Under the pieces are notes generated by a model. It was not told the DNA's origin and made no database searches. It saw nothing but the letters and a program-made list of their open reading frames with translations. The position numbers and the translations under genes are program-made. A DNA stretch of 64,000 nucleotides from Apostichopus japonicus (taxonomy: Eukaryota; Echinodermata; Holothuroidea; Aspidochirotida; Stichopodidae): NCBI RefSeq assembly GCF_037975245.1, contig NC_092571.1, forward strand, positions 9,462,501 through 9,526,500, written 5' to 3'. Positions 1 to 12,699 of this stretch are shown in pieces (the stretch's first letter is position 1; each line of letters begins with the position of its first letter).

Positions 1-111
1 CATTCGATAAGTCAACATAATTGTTGTACTACAGCAGAAAGTATTAATGTATATAAGCCTTTTCAATTCATGATATAATACTTGGACGTAACTACTTGGA
101 CATGAGAAAAA

Positions 112-215
112 GTGGCGGAAAAAATCCACACGGGGCCTCGAACTCACGGTCTTTCGTTTCCCACCTTATGTTTTGAAGCGACGCATTTACCCGACTGACC
201 ATCTTTACTGAGTAG
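112..215 (-). repeat. tRNA-derived SINE-like head with A box, B box and T6 stop
   Basis: Read on the minus strand, this stretch has an A-box-like motif (TGGTCAGTCGGGT, plus-strand 189-201) and a B-box-like motif (AGTTCGAGGCC, plus-strand 134-144). Their spacing fits a tRNA-like RNA polymerase III promoter, and a run of six T follows shortly after (about 119-124), as in a Pol III stop. The length and the D-arm region look somewhat like a leucine or serine tRNA, but I cannot fold a convincing acceptor stem, so a SINE head or tRNA pseudogene is more likely than a working tRNA. The family is not identified. Confidence 0.45.
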
Positions 216-229
216 TACGTCATCAACAC

Positions 230-266
230 GAGCGAGGCTGTGTACGTCATCATCACAGCCTCGCTC
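230..266. repeat. perfect 13-bp hairpin
   Basis: The arm GAGCGAGGCTGTG (230-242) is the exact reverse complement of CACAGCCTCGCTC (254-266), with an 11-base loop. The word TACGTCATCA occurs both before the left arm and in the loop. It could be the end of a small dispersed element or a structured RNA remnant; no gene is seen here. Confidence 0.7.
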
Positions 267-454
267 TGATTGGCTAAACTCCACGTACACTGCCCGAAAG
301 GTTCAGGAAAAGAAAATTCGCGTCCCGCACAGCACTGTGTCAGTCGTAACGTGTTTATAAACAGTCAATCTATTTTTAGATTACACTTATTACGCGATAG
401 GCATAGGACTAACTGTTGGCTGTTTTCAGAAATTTCGCAAGTGATGAAACATTA

Positions 455-540
455 AAAAACCGGGAGAATAGAATATGAAACCGAGAGGCCGGGAGATTCG
501 GGTAAAAACCGGGAGTCTCCCGGTAAAACCGGGAGAGTTG
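455..540. repeat. CCGGGAG repeat cluster with a 17-bp palindrome
   Basis: The word CCGGGAG occurs four times in about 80 bases. At 508-524 the sequence ACCGGGAGTCTCCCGGT is a palindrome around one central base. Such clustered inverted words are often the end of a degenerate DNA transposon; the partner end was not found in this window. Confidence 0.45.
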
Positions 541-1231
541 ACAGGTCTGCAATTAGCATTTGAATATATACAATTATGTATACTGGATGGTCAGGTTATT
601 TTAAGTTTGTATTGGGAACAAGTTTAGTATTAGTTAATATTGGTAATCTTCTCTCACCAGACAGCAGTGCATGTCTAGTGCAAATGATAGGAAAATAAAA
701 CGTTTGTCTCCGTGTCTAAGAAGTTTACTTTGACTCCATGTAATCTATGTAAGTAATTTACACGAAAATAAAACGTTTCAAACGTCTTTTTTATTACTCA
801 AAGTCATACCATGCGAACATTTTGAACCACGGCAGCGACACATCATACCATGCGTGCAGCGGAATTGGTAGAACATTATACGGGAAAGTTACAGAAACTG
901 GAAAATTAAAAATACCGTAATCCCCATACCACTGATTGACCGAAGGCTAGGTGCTAGGTTCTACACAGACATTATGCTTTAAGTTACATTCGGCCCTATT
1001 CCGCGAAGTTCGTGCAAGGTACAGTACATAGCATTCATAGAAATGCATATAACTTTTTTGAAATGTAAAACTGCGTAATCAATACTTATTTACTATCATT
1101 AGGCCTATCCTTTTGTAATTGATCTTGTTTATTTACCGTAGTATTACATTTCGTGGAAACCTCTGAGCAATATGTACAGTATGGTGCTCTGCGACAAAAT
1201 TATGGTCGTTAGCTAGTGAAGTGATATGGCT
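541..1231. other. AT-rich noncoding flank
   Basis: No gene or RNA is recognised. Two short direct repeats are visible: GAAAATAAAACGTTT near 690 and near 763, and CATACCATGCG near 805 and near 844. They suggest old small duplications. Confidence 0.5.
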
Positions 1232-1977
1232 TTGATATAGACTGAGTAGACTGACATGCATATAACTACATTCATCAACGAGGTAAATGAATCTGGAGGA
1301 TTCATGTCAATTGGGTGCGCGCGTACCATGTATGGAGGGTCATGTGATGTGTTCCAGGGTGGTACTATACTGATATTTCTCTGTAGCAGTTCGAGAACAG
1401 TGTTAGTGACTTCGTGAAAGATTGGTCGGTTCGGACATGGGAAATAACGGCATAAGAAGGTACTGGTACTTCAGGCCTACGAAATAGTGCTAATATGCTA
1501 ACGTTCAACCTTATTCTCTTGAATGAAGGCAGGCTTTCTACATAATCTTACTTATTAATACAGCTCTAGGGCACGCTTTGTCTCATATGGCCTAACGTTT
1601 TAATACACGCTATAAGTTAATGTAGAAATGGGAAATGTTTAGTTCAGTGCAACCACGGAATTCTCCATGGAACAGAGCCTAATGCTGCTCGACGGGAATA
1701 TAGCTATCACGTTAGGCTACAGGCACGGTTATTGCTAGGTAACGGGTGTCGTCTGCTGCTCTAAGCACGCAAACACATTTACGTACTAGTTGGGTGAAAT
1801 AATCATGCGTAATAGGGAGAGTAGTATATTAGTACCACCCTGGAACACATCACATGACCCTCCATACATGGTACGCGCGTACGCCCGTATTTACTGTGTG
1901 ATAGTTTCTCCAGATTCATTTACCTCGTTGACATTCATCGATTCAGGTGGCATACTCCTATTAGAGTCTATATCAAT
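1232..1977. repeat. imperfect inverted repeat (foldback or MITE-like element)
   Basis: The left arm (about 1232-1370) and right arm (about 1825-1977) are inverted copies of each other. The core, 1314-1365 against 1832 onward, is almost perfect for about 50 bases (GTACCACCCTGGAACACATC on the right arm). Outer blocks also match: CCAGATTCATTTACCTCGTT, and TTGATATAGACT at 1232-1243 against its complement at 1966-1977. Indels separate the blocks. The interior of about 450 bases has no recognisable gene. This fits a non-autonomous foldback or terminal-inverted-repeat element that has decayed. Target-site duplications were not identified. Confidence 0.6.
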
Positions 1978-2005
1978 CCGCTCGATTGTTCTCCTATCTC
2001 AGGAA

Positions 2006-2225
2006 AAGTGCCAAAAAGCAGCGGGAGAACATCTTTTGTGACCTGTTATCAATCATAATCTAGTTTTTGTGGCTTGCATGTTGAAAAGCATGAATGGAAG
2101 TACATGTGGTGAGAAAATTGGGTCAATTGAGGCAATTTTAGACCCCTTTAGGCCTCCCAGGAGCAGCGTAGGAAATTTGTTTACAACTGAGTGAAGAGGT
2201 TTGTTTACAAGTGACGAAAACTTCC
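2006..2225. repeat. diverged direct repeat, copy 1
   Basis: This stretch aligns with 2525-2758 in the same orientation. Shared words include AAAAGTGCCAAAAA, GGAGAACATCTTTG-like sequence, CCCAGGAGCAGCGTA and GTTTACAAGTGACGAAA. Many substitutions and a length difference in an A-tract show it is old. It is a noncoding dispersed repeat of unknown family; the short open frames across it on either strand are not convincing. Confidence 0.7.
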
Positions 2226-2326
2226 CGCTCGAATAGCAAAAAAATGTCACGGTCATGGTACGGAAAATTGATGGTGCCATGAAAGGCCAACTTGTCAGCT
2301 TTCCCGTGATGGGTAGTGTTTAGCTA

Positions 2327-2390
2327 GTGAAAACTTCTATCTAGACTTAGGAACCACATGACTTTTGTGATTTAGTGTGTAAGTCAATGG
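2327..2390. repeat. flank segment resembling an internal part of the 3.29-kb unit
   Basis: This segment resembles 3021-3084 in unit 1. AACTTCT is shared, then CTAGACTTAG against CTATACTTTAG, then the exact 12-mer TTAGTGTGTAAG followed by AATGG. By eye the identity is about 70 percent with small indels. It lies downstream of direct-repeat copy 1, as the matching unit segment lies downstream of copy 2, so both may descend from one longer ancestral repeat. Confidence 0.5.
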
Positions 2391-2524
2391 GGCTTTTTAA
2401 TAGTCTTATGCTACCTTCAGCTACCTAACATGTAGATTTGTATCCATGAGCCAAACTCACAGTAATACATGCATGCAAGAATCCATAAAAATTAATGCAC
2501 CAAGTATTGTCATACTCCCATTGA

Positions 2525-2758
2525 AAAGTGCCAAAAAAAAAAAAACAGCAGGAGAACATCTTTGTTTTATATGTTTTCAAATAGGATATGATTTTCTGTG
2601 GCTTGGATGTTGAAGAGCTTGAATGGAAGGACATGTGGTGCAAAGATTGGGTGAATTGATGGAATTTTGTAACAACTTGAGGCTTCCCAGGAGCAGCGTA
2701 CGAAAATTGTTTACTATCGAGTAAAGGGTTTTGTTTACAAGTGACGAAATCTTCAATT
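2525..2758. repeat. diverged direct repeat, copy 2, abutting the array
   Basis: This is the second copy of the repeat at 2006-2225. It runs to GTGACGAAATCTTCAA and is then directly joined to the first macrosatellite unit at 2759. The left edge of the array is therefore inside or right at the end of this older repeat. Confidence 0.7.
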
Positions 2759-5700
2759 GTCTTGATGTGGAAGCGCATAAATCAAAGTAGAGATGATGTG
2801 CCAATAAGGAGGATTGGAGGTGACACAGAGCAGTTAAGAAATTCTGTGTTTAAATCTGGATATGTTTCTCCGTGCGAGCAGACGGTTCAGTGTGCTTAAC
2901 TTGCTCCTCTTCTAGCTCAAAGTCTTAACTGCGTCATGATATAGAAATCTGCATGCATCCCGACAGGCCAAGCCCTCAGATATCAACGTGGAGGGGGGGG
3001 GGGGGTATGATTTGTCAGTTGACAACTTCTAGCTATACTTTAGCGGACCCTAAACGTGACGGACTTAGTGTGTAAGATAATGGAAGGATTACTTCCGGTA
3101 CGACACCTACAACAGCTATAAAATAGAAAGCTCCTGATTAAAACCCTAAGAGGGCTGCCAACTGTGACTGAAATAAACACCGTCGCGTTCTGACTTTACA
3201 GGGATGATAAAGATCAGTCTCTTAACATTAGCAATTCCGTTAGATTTGTACAGTTTTTCTGATCATAGAATAGTTACAATACTACGTTGGCTTAATAGGT
3301 ACATAGGAAAAGGAAACAAGTCTGCTCTAATCTGAAACTTTGGACTTTTTGTCTCTTCATTTGGACCTTTTTTTTGGATCCAAATTTTGAATGGAAAAAA
3401 AGAGGCAACATTTTGAGATAAAAAGACAACATTGTGAGATTTGGGGACTCTGTTTTTCTTTCCCAAGTCCTTATTAAGCCACCGTACAATGCTGACACAT
3501 GGTGCACACAATATTAAACTGCCACATGCAACCATCACAGTAGTCTACTGCTGTACACATGTAGGCCTAAGTAAAGGTTTAGTAGCTACAGCGTGATAGT
3601 CTGACGTCTATCTTGTCCGTGCGCGCATGCAAACAGTGATACAAGAGCGCTCACAATAATATCAGCATAAAATCAGAAGCGCGCGCTCCGAAATATTTGT
3701 CTGCATTGCATGCTGTACGTACATAATACCTCCGCGCGCGCGTGTGCGTTGATCTATATACGAGTGTTTACTATACCGTCATACACAGTGGATTTTCAAT
3801 GGAAAATATTTGTTGTCATTTTGTAGGCGTCCATATCAACACGTACTGTACTGTACTGTACTGTACTGTACTGGGCAGTTCTCTCTCCATTGCAAGCAGT
3901 GTAGTCTAGACGTTGGATATATCTTGACGTCGTTCTTCGCCTTAATTTAGTTGTTCGAACGACTCCAATGACGGCCCGGGGTTGCAGAGAAGAAAAGGAC
4001 GACATTTGAAGACACAGTAAACATAACGTGATTACGGTTAGTGATATTTTACATTATCTGAAGTTATCTGTATGCATGTATATCTGTCTGTGAAGTTAGC
4101 ATATGCATAGTCTGCAACGTAAACCTAGTCTAGGCCTATCAGTATATGCCTTACTTTTGACTCCAGTTTTATGCACAACGAGAACAGTGTTACGTCATGG
4201 ACATGTACCTATCAGCAACTGAGGCATTTTGACGGCACTTAATGCTTTCTGGGATCAGTGTAGAAAAGTCTGTAGGAGAGTTAAAATATGTTCGGTCGGG
4301 ATTGCGCCAGTGATATGTCGGTTACTTCTTGTAGGTGCCAGACGTGGCACGAGAAGTTGAGAGCGCCATCGATGGCCATCTTCTAAATGTCATCTATCCA
4401 TTAGCGACAGGGCTATTATTCACGATGTTACCATAGCAATGGAGCGTTAGATTCGAAACGGAGCTATTTTTAAACGAATATACAAGTCCCATGGAATTGT
4501 CGTGAATTTCATATTTGTTTTGGTCATAATACGTTAAATACAGAGCAAAAGCTAGATAAGGTAGAAATTAGATAGATTTATTCGTCAATGAGCAAAGTTT
4601 ACCAGTAGAAAGTCCTAGTATGTCATAATTGAATCCTCCACGCTACTAGGTTTTATTCTCGGCTATGTCTGCTGTATCTGCATTATCTGCTTTGTGTACC
4701 GTCATGAATACCGCACATTTCGATCGTTTTTAATGCACCGAGAGCTCGTGGCATTGTTTATGACGTTACCGTACCTGTTTGTATCACACTGTCTTTCAAA
4801 CGCCTGCCTCAGTAAATCAGCATTTAAGAAATGTGAAGTTGTTCTAACAGGAGCATAGCTGTTTCCACACTTAACGGTTTATAATATAAAGGCTAAGTAA
4901 TGACACAACATTCCCGAAGAACAAATATTATCAAGCTTTTCAGAAAAGATGTCGCGGTGGCCTTACACTGTACAAAAGGAGCATTCCTTTTTGCAGCTAC
5001 AGTTTTCGTGCTTATGTATACTTTCATTAAAATTTCCAGTGAAAGGCGACGAGCGAGACAGAAATCAAATTTACTACTCAGGTCTTAAGTTCCGATCGAA
5101 TTCTATTGACAAGTTGTGCAAAATATTGCAATGACCTACTTTGTTTACACGAAACAAAATACCAAATAGAAACAACCACCCCCACCCCCAATAAAAAAAA
5201 AAGACAAACAAACAAAGCAAAACAAATGTTAAACACCATGTATATACATGCAGATATTAACAACAACCCAAAAAATAATAATAATAATAATAAAAACAAA
5301 GAGTGCTTCGGCGGGGAATCGAACCTAGGCAGACATGAGCATCAATTTAATCTTAAATAAATTGTGATTACTTAGCAAGAAAAAGATGAATGAAAAAGAC
5401 AATAATTAATTTGAATTATTGTATTATAAAATGGAAGACAAAAAGCTAAAATTAACAAGAGATTACGCCTCATCGAGGCCATGGTTTCACTGAACGTTGA
5501 ACATCAACCCAGTCCGAATCGACGTGAGCCCTCCATTGCAAGTCAGTCAGCCCACTTCTGGCCCGAAGGCCGGGCTCTAAACGTAATCTCCCGGATGCTT
5601 TTGCGAACTAAGGGAGGATACGGAATTGGGATCCTAGGCCCGTATAAAAATTCCACCTTGGCGATGCCATTATAAACAAAGCAGTGTCTGTCATCCGATC

Positions 5701-6038
5701 GGCGCGATTCACACAGCCTGACAACAAACACCGACGCGCAGTGCTGTCTTCCAACCGTTCAGGCCACCACGCCAGCCTGGTGATTCTTGGGTCGAAATAA
5801 TACTTAGAGTTCCAGATTGTTCCAAAACAATGTGATATGAATGCATACCATGCCCCAATTGGAGTATTGTACATTCGCACAAAAGTTTAACCGTGAAAAA
5901 AAAAACACGAAAAAACCAAAGAAAAAAAAAACACGAAAAGATAAGTAAAACAAAAGCACACACACACACACAAGACGTAAAATGACCTAACGCAGTGCTT
6001 GTTTTGGCATATTTCCAGTCACCACGATCGTTTTGATC
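2759..6038. repeat. macrosatellite unit 1 (3280 bp)
   Basis: First unit. G-tract 13, (GTACT)6. Its CACCCC tract has one repeat fewer than the typical unit. It has CCAAATTTT at the A/C marker (near 3380), C at the GTCAGT[C/T]AGCC marker, and a private AAAGATCAG near 3210 where other units read AAAGGTCAG. Confidence 0.95.
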
Positions 6039-9000
6039 GTCTTGATGTGGAAGCGCATAAATCAAAGTAGAGATGATGTGCCAATAAGGAGGATTGGAGG
6101 TGACACAGAGCAGTTAAGAAATTCTGTGTTTAAATCTGGATATGTTTCTCCGTGCGAGCAGACGGTTCAGTGTGCTTAACTTGCTCCTCTTCTAGCTCAA
6201 AGTCTTAACTGCGTCATGATATAGAAATCTGCATGCATCCCGACAGGCCAAGCCCTCAGATATCAACGTGGAGGGGGGGGGGGGGGGGACTGTGACTGAA
6301 ATAAACACCGTCGCGTTCTGACTTTACAGGGATGATAAAGGTCAGTCTCTTAACATTAGCAATTCCGTTAGATTTGTACAGTTTTTCTGATCATAGAATA
6401 GTTACAATACTACGTTGGCTTAATAGGTACATAGGAAAAGGAAACAAGTCTGCTCTAATCTGAAACTTTGGACTTTTTGTCTCTTCATTTGGACCTTTTT
6501 TTTGGATCCAACTTTTGAATGGAAAAAAAGAGGCAACATTTTGAGATAAAAAGACAACATTGTGAGATTTGGGGACTCTGTTTTTCTTTCCCAAGTCCTT
6601 ATTAAGCCACCGTACAATGCTGACACATGGTGCACACAATATTAAACTGCCACATGCAACCATCACAGTAGTCTACTGCTGTACACATGTAGGCCTAAGT
6701 AAAGGTTTAGTAGCTACAGCGTGATAGTCTGACGTCTATCTTGTCCGTGCGCGCATGCAAACAGTGATACAAGAGCGCTCACAATAATATCAGCATAAAA
6801 TCAGAAGCGCGCGCTCCGAAATATTTGTCTGCATTGCATGCTGTACGTACATAATACCTCCGCGCGCGCGTGTGCGTTGATCTATATACGAGTGTTTACT
6901 ATACCGTCATACACAGTGGATTTTCAATGGAAAATATTTGTTGTCATTTTGTAGGCGTCCATATCAACACGTACTGTACTGTACTGTACTGTACTGTACT
7001 GGGCAGTTCTCTCTCCATTGCAAGCAGTGTAGTCTAGACGTTGGATATATCTTGACGTCGTTCTTCGCCTTAATTTAGTTGTTCGAACGACTCCAATGAC
7101 GGCCCGGGGTTGCAGAGAAGAAAAGGACGACATTTGAAGACACAGTAAACATAACGTGATTACGGTTAGTGATATTTTACATTATCTGAAGTTATCTGTA
7201 TGCATGTATATCTGTCTGTGAAGTTAGCATATGCATAGTCTGCAACGTAAACCTAGTCTAGGCCTATCAGTATATGCCTTACTTTTGACTCCAGTTTTAT
7301 GCACAACGAGAACAGTGTTACGTCATGGACATGTACCTATCAGCAACTGAGGCATTTTGACGGCACTTAATGCTTTCTGGGATCAGTGTAGAAAAGTCTG
7401 TAGGAGAGTTAAAATATGTTCGGTCGGGATTGCGCCAGTGATATGTCGGTTACTTCTTGTAGGTGCCAGACGTGGCACGAGAAGTTGAGAGCGCCATCGA
7501 TGGCCATCTTCTAAATGTCATCTATCCATTAGCGACAGGGCTATTATTCACGATGTTACCATAGCAATGGAGCGTTAGATTCGAAACGGAGCTATTTTTA
7601 AACGAATATACAAGTCCCATGGAATTGTCGTGAATTTCATATTTGTTTTGGTCATAATACGTTAAATACAGAGCAAAAGCTAGATAAGGTAGAAATTAGA
7701 TAGATTTATTCGTCAATGAGCAAAGTTTACCAGTAGAAAGTCCTAGTATGTCATAATTGAATCCTCCACGCTACTAGGTTTTATTCTCGGCTATGTCTGC
7801 TGTATCTGCATTATCTGCTTTGTGTACCGTCATGAATACCGCACATTTCGATCGTTTTTAATGCACCGAGAGCTCGTGGCATTGTTTATGACGTTACCGT
7901 ACCTGTTTGTATCACACTGTCTTTCAAACGCCTGCCTCAGTAAATCAGCATTTAAGAAATGTGAAGTTGTTCTAACAGGAGCATAGCTGTTTCCACACTT
8001 AACGGTTTATAATATAAAGGCTAAGTAATGACACAACATTCCCGAAGAACAAATATTATCAAGCTTTTCAGAAAAGATGTCGCGGTGGCCTTACACTGTA
8101 CAAAAGGAGCATTCCTTTTTGCAGCTACAGTTTTCGTGCTTATGTATACTTTCATTAAAATTTCCAGTGAAAGGCGACGAGCGAGACAGAAATCAAATTT
8201 ACTACTCAGGTCTTAAGTTCCGATCGAATTCTATTGACAAGTTGTGCAAAATATTGCAATGACCTACTTTGTTTACACGAAACAAAATACCAAATAGAAA
8301 CAACCACCCCCACCCCCACCCCCAATAAAAAAAAAGACAAACAAACAAAGCAAAACAAATGTTAAACACCATGTATATACATGCAGATATTAACAACAAC
8401 CCAAAAAATAATAATAATAATAATAAAAACAAAGAGTGCTTCGGCGGGGAATCGAACCTAGGCAGACATGAGCATCAATTTAATCTTAAATAAATTGTGA
8501 TTACTTAGCAAGAAAAAGATGAATGAAAAAGACAATAATTAATTTGAATTATTGTATTATAAAATGGAAGACAAAAAGCTAAAATTAACAAGAGATTACG
8601 CCTCATCGAGGCCATGGTTTCACTGAACGTTGAACATCAACCCAGTCCGAATCGACGTGAGCCCTCCATTGCAAGTCAGTCAGCCCACTTCTGGCCCGAA
8701 GGCCGGGCTCTAAACGTAATCTCCCGGATGCTTTTGCGAACTAAGGGAGGATACGGAATTGGGATCCTAGGCCCGTATAAAAATTCCACCTTGGCGATGC
8801 CATTATAAACAAAGCAGTGTCTGTCATCCGATCGGCGCGATTCACACAGCCTGACAACAAACACCGACGCGCAGTGCTGTCTTCCAACCGTTCAGGCCAC
8901 CACGCCAGCCTGGTGATTCTTGGGTCGAAATAATACTTAGAGTTCCAGATTGTTCCAAAACAATGTGATATGAATGCATACCATGCCCCAATTGGAGTAT

Positions 9001-9171
9001 TGTACATTCGCACAAAAGTTTAACCGTGAAAAAAAAAACACGAAAAAACCAAAGAAAAAAAAAACACGAAAAGATAAGTAAAACAAAAGCACACACACAC
9101 ACACAAGACGTAAAATGACCTAACGCAGTGCTTGTTTTGGCATATTTCCAGTCACCACGATCGTTTTGATC
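6039..9171. repeat. macrosatellite unit 2, internal 155-bp deletion (3133 bp)
   Basis: The stretch matching 3006-3160 of unit 1 is absent. The deletion begins exactly at the end of the G-tract, which is expanded to 16 G, and resumes at ACTGTGACTG (6289). (GTACT)6, CCAACTTTT marker, C at the GTCAGT[C/T]AGCC marker. It does not share the marker set of units 8 or 14, so it is outside the six-unit register. Confidence 0.95.
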
Positions 9172-12100
9172 GTCTTGATGTGGAAGCGCATAAATCAAAG
9201 TAGAGATGATGTGCCAATAAGGAGGATTGGAGGTGACACAGAGCAGTTAAGAAATTCTGTGTTTAAATCTGGATATGTTTCTCCGTGCGAGCAGACGGTT
9301 CAGTGTGCTTAACTTGCTCCTCTTCTAGCTCAAAGTCTTAACTGCGTCATGATATAGAAATCTGCATGCATCCCGACAGGCCAAGCCCTCAGATATCAAC
9401 GTGGAGGGGGGGGGGGGGTATGATTTGTCAGTTGACAACTTCTAGCTATACTTTAGCGGACCCTAAACGTGACGGACTTAGTGTGTAAGATAATGGAAGG
9501 ATTACTTCCGGTACGACACCTACAACAGCTATAAAATAGAAAGCTCCTGATTAAAACCCTAAGAGGGCTGCCAACTGTGACTGAAATAAACACCGTCGCG
9601 TTCTGACTTTACAGGGATGATAAAGGTCAGTCTCTTAACATTAGCAATTCCGTTAGATTTGTACAGTTTTTCTGATCATAGAATAGTTACAATACTACGT
9701 TGGCTTAATAGGTACATAGGAAAAGGAAACAAGTCTGCTCTAATCTGAAACTTTGGACTTTTTGTCTCTTCATTTGGACCTTTTTTTTGGATCCAACTTT
9801 TGAATGGAAAAAAAGAGGCAACATTTTGAGATAAAAAGACAACATTGTGAGATTTGGGGACTCTGTTTTTCTTTCCCAAGTCCTTATTAAGCCACCGTAC
9901 AATGCTGACACATGGTGCACACAATATTAAACTGCCACATGCAACCATCACAGTAGTCTACTGCTGTACACATGTAGGCCTAAGTAAAGGTTTAGTAGCT
10001 ACAGCGTGATAGTCTGACGTCTATCTTGTCCGTGCGCGCATGCAAACAGTGATACAAGAGCGCTCACAATAATATCAGCATAAAATCAGAAGCGCGCGCT
10101 CCGAAATATTTGTCTGCATTGCATGCTGTACGTACATAATACCTCCGCGCGCGCGTGTGCGTTGATCTATATACGAGTGTTTACTATACCGTCATACACA
10201 GTGGATTTTCAATGGAAAATATTTGTTGTCATTTTGTAGGCGTCCATATCAACACGTACTGTACTGTACTGTACTGTACTGTACTGTACTGTACTGGGCA
10301 GTTCTCTCTCCATTGCAAGCAGTGTAGTCTAGACGTTGGATATATCTTGACGTCGTTCTTCGCCTTAATTTAGTTGTTCGAACGACTCCAATGACGGCCC
10401 GGGGTTGCAGAGAAGAAAAGGACGACATTTGAAGACACAGTAAACATAACGTGATTACGGTTAGTGATATTTTACATTATCTGAAGTTATCTGTATGCAT
10501 GTATATCTGTCTGTGAAGTTAGCATATGCATAGTCTGCAACGTAAACCTAGTCTAGGCCTATCAGTATATGCCTTACTTTTGACTCCAGTTTTATGCACA
10601 ACGAGAACAGTGTTACGTCATGGACATGTACCTATCAGCAACTGAGGCATTTTGACGGCACTTAATGCTTTCTGGGATCAGTGTAGAAAAGTCTGTAGGA
10701 GAGTTAAAATATGTTCGGTCGGGATTGCGCCAGTGATATGTCGGTTACTTCTTGTAGGTGCCAGACGTGGCACGAGAAGTTGAGAGCGCCATCGATGGCC
10801 ATCTTCTAAATGTCATCTATCCATTAGCGACAGGGCTATTATTCACGATGTTACCATAGCAATGGAGCGTTAGATTCGAAACGGAGCTATTTTTAAACGA
10901 ATATACAAGTCCCATGGAATTGTCGTGAATTTCATATTTGTTTTGGTCATAATACGTTAAATACAGAGCAAAAGCTAGATAAGGTAGAAATTAGATAGAT
11001 TTATTCGTCAATGAGCAAAGTTTACCAGTAGAAAGTCCTAGTATGTCATAATTGAATCCTCCACGCTACTAGGTTTTATTCTCGGCTATGTCTGCTGTAT
11101 CTGCATTATCTGCTTTGTGTACCGTCATGAATACCGCACATTTCGATCGTTTTTAATGCACCGAGAGCTCGTGGCATTGTTTATGACGTTACCGTACCTG
11201 TTTGTATCACACTGTCTTTCAAACGCCTGCCTCAGTAAATCAGCATTTAAGAAATGTGAAGTTGTTCTAACAGGAGCATAGCTGTTTCCACACTTAACGG
11301 TTTATAATATAAAGGCTAAGTAATGACACAACATTCCCGAAGAACAAATATTATCAAGCTTTTCAGAAAAGATGTCGCGGTGGCCTTACACTGTACAAAA
11401 GGAGCATTCCTTTTTGCAGCTACAGTTTTCGTGCTTATGTATACTTTCATTAAAATTTCCAGTGAAAGGCGACGAGCGAGACAGAAATCAAATTTACTAC
11501 TCAGGTCTTAAGTTCCGATCGAATTCTATTGACAAGTTGTGCAAAATATTGCAATGACCTACTTTGTTTACACGAAACAAAATACCAAATAGAAACAACC
11601 ACCCCCACCCCCACCCCCAATAAAAAAAAAGACAAACAAACAAAGCAAAACAAATGTTAAACACCATGTATATACATGCAGATATTAACAACAACCCAAA
11701 AAATAATAATAATAATAATAAAAACAAAGAGTGCTTCGGCGGGGAATCGAACCTAGGCAGACATGAGCATCAATTTAATCTTAAATAAATTGTGATTACT
11801 TAGCAAGAAAAAGATGAATGAAAAAGACAATAATTAATTTGAATTATTGTATTATAAAATGGAAGACAAAAAGCTAAAATTAACAAGAGATTACGCCTCA
11901 TCGAGGCCATGGTTTCACTGAACGTTGAACATCAACCCAGTCCGAATCGACGTGAGCCCTCCATTGCAAGTCAGTTAGCCCACTTCTGGCCCGAAGGCCG
12001 GGCTCTAAACGTAATCTCCCGGATGCTTTTGCGAACTAAGGGAGGATACGGAATTGGGATCCTAGGCCCGTATAAAAATTCCACCTTGGCGATGCCATTA

Positions 12101-12465
12101 TAAACAAAGCAGTGTCTGTCATCCGATCGGCGCGATTCACACAGCCTGACAACAAACACCGACGCGCAGTGCTGTCTTCCAACCGTTCAGGCCACCACGC
12201 CAGCCTGGTGATTCTTGGGTCGAAATAATACTTAGAGTTCCAGATTGTTCCAAAACAATGTGATATGAATGCATACCATGCCCCAATTGGAGTATTGTAC
12301 ATTCGCACAAAAGTTTAACCGTGAAAAAAAAACACGAAAAAACCAAAGAAAAAAAAAACACGAAAAGATAAGTAAAACAAAAGCACACACACACACACAA
12401 GACGTAAAATGACCTAACGCAGTGCTTGTTTTGGCATATTTCCAGTCACCACGATCGTTTTGATC
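9172..12465. repeat. macrosatellite unit 3 (3294 bp)
   Basis: First unit of higher-order block 1. G13, (GTACT)8, CCAACTTTT, T at the GTCAGT[C/T]AGCC marker, nine A in the first A-tract after GTTTAACCGTG. The same states are found in unit 9. Confidence 0.95.
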
Positions 12466-12699
12466 GTCTTGATGTGGAAGCGCATAAATCAAAGTAGAGA
12501 TGATGTGCCAATAAGGAGGATTGGAGGTGACACAGAGCAGTTAAGAAATTCTGTGTTTAAATCTGGATATGTTTCTCCGTGCGAGCAGACGGTTCAGTGT
12601 GCTTAACTTGCTCCTCTTCTAGCTCAAAGTCTTAACTGCGTCATGATATAGAAATCTGCATGCATCCCGACAGGCCAAGCCCTCAGATATCAACGTGGA

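Noticed and set aside
270-455. 61-codon plus-strand ORF in the left flank
   Set aside because: No family resemblance, no promoter or splice context, and it sits among repeats.
3263-3538. 91- and 71-codon minus-strand ORFs repeated in nearly every unit
   Set aside because: They overlap in different frames, cross low-complexity T and A tracts and resemble no family. Their repetition simply follows the array.
5078-5299. Minus-strand ORF with leucine-rich start
   Set aside because: The leucines come from the AAT repeat and the glycine-valine or glycine-tryptophan run from the C-rich tract; the frame changes between units.
5709-6065. 118-codon minus-strand ORF, 87 codons in some units and fused to 147 codons in unit 17
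   Set aside because: It reads through CA and A homopolymer tracts, and its length changes with one-base A-tract differences, so it is not a maintained coding frame.
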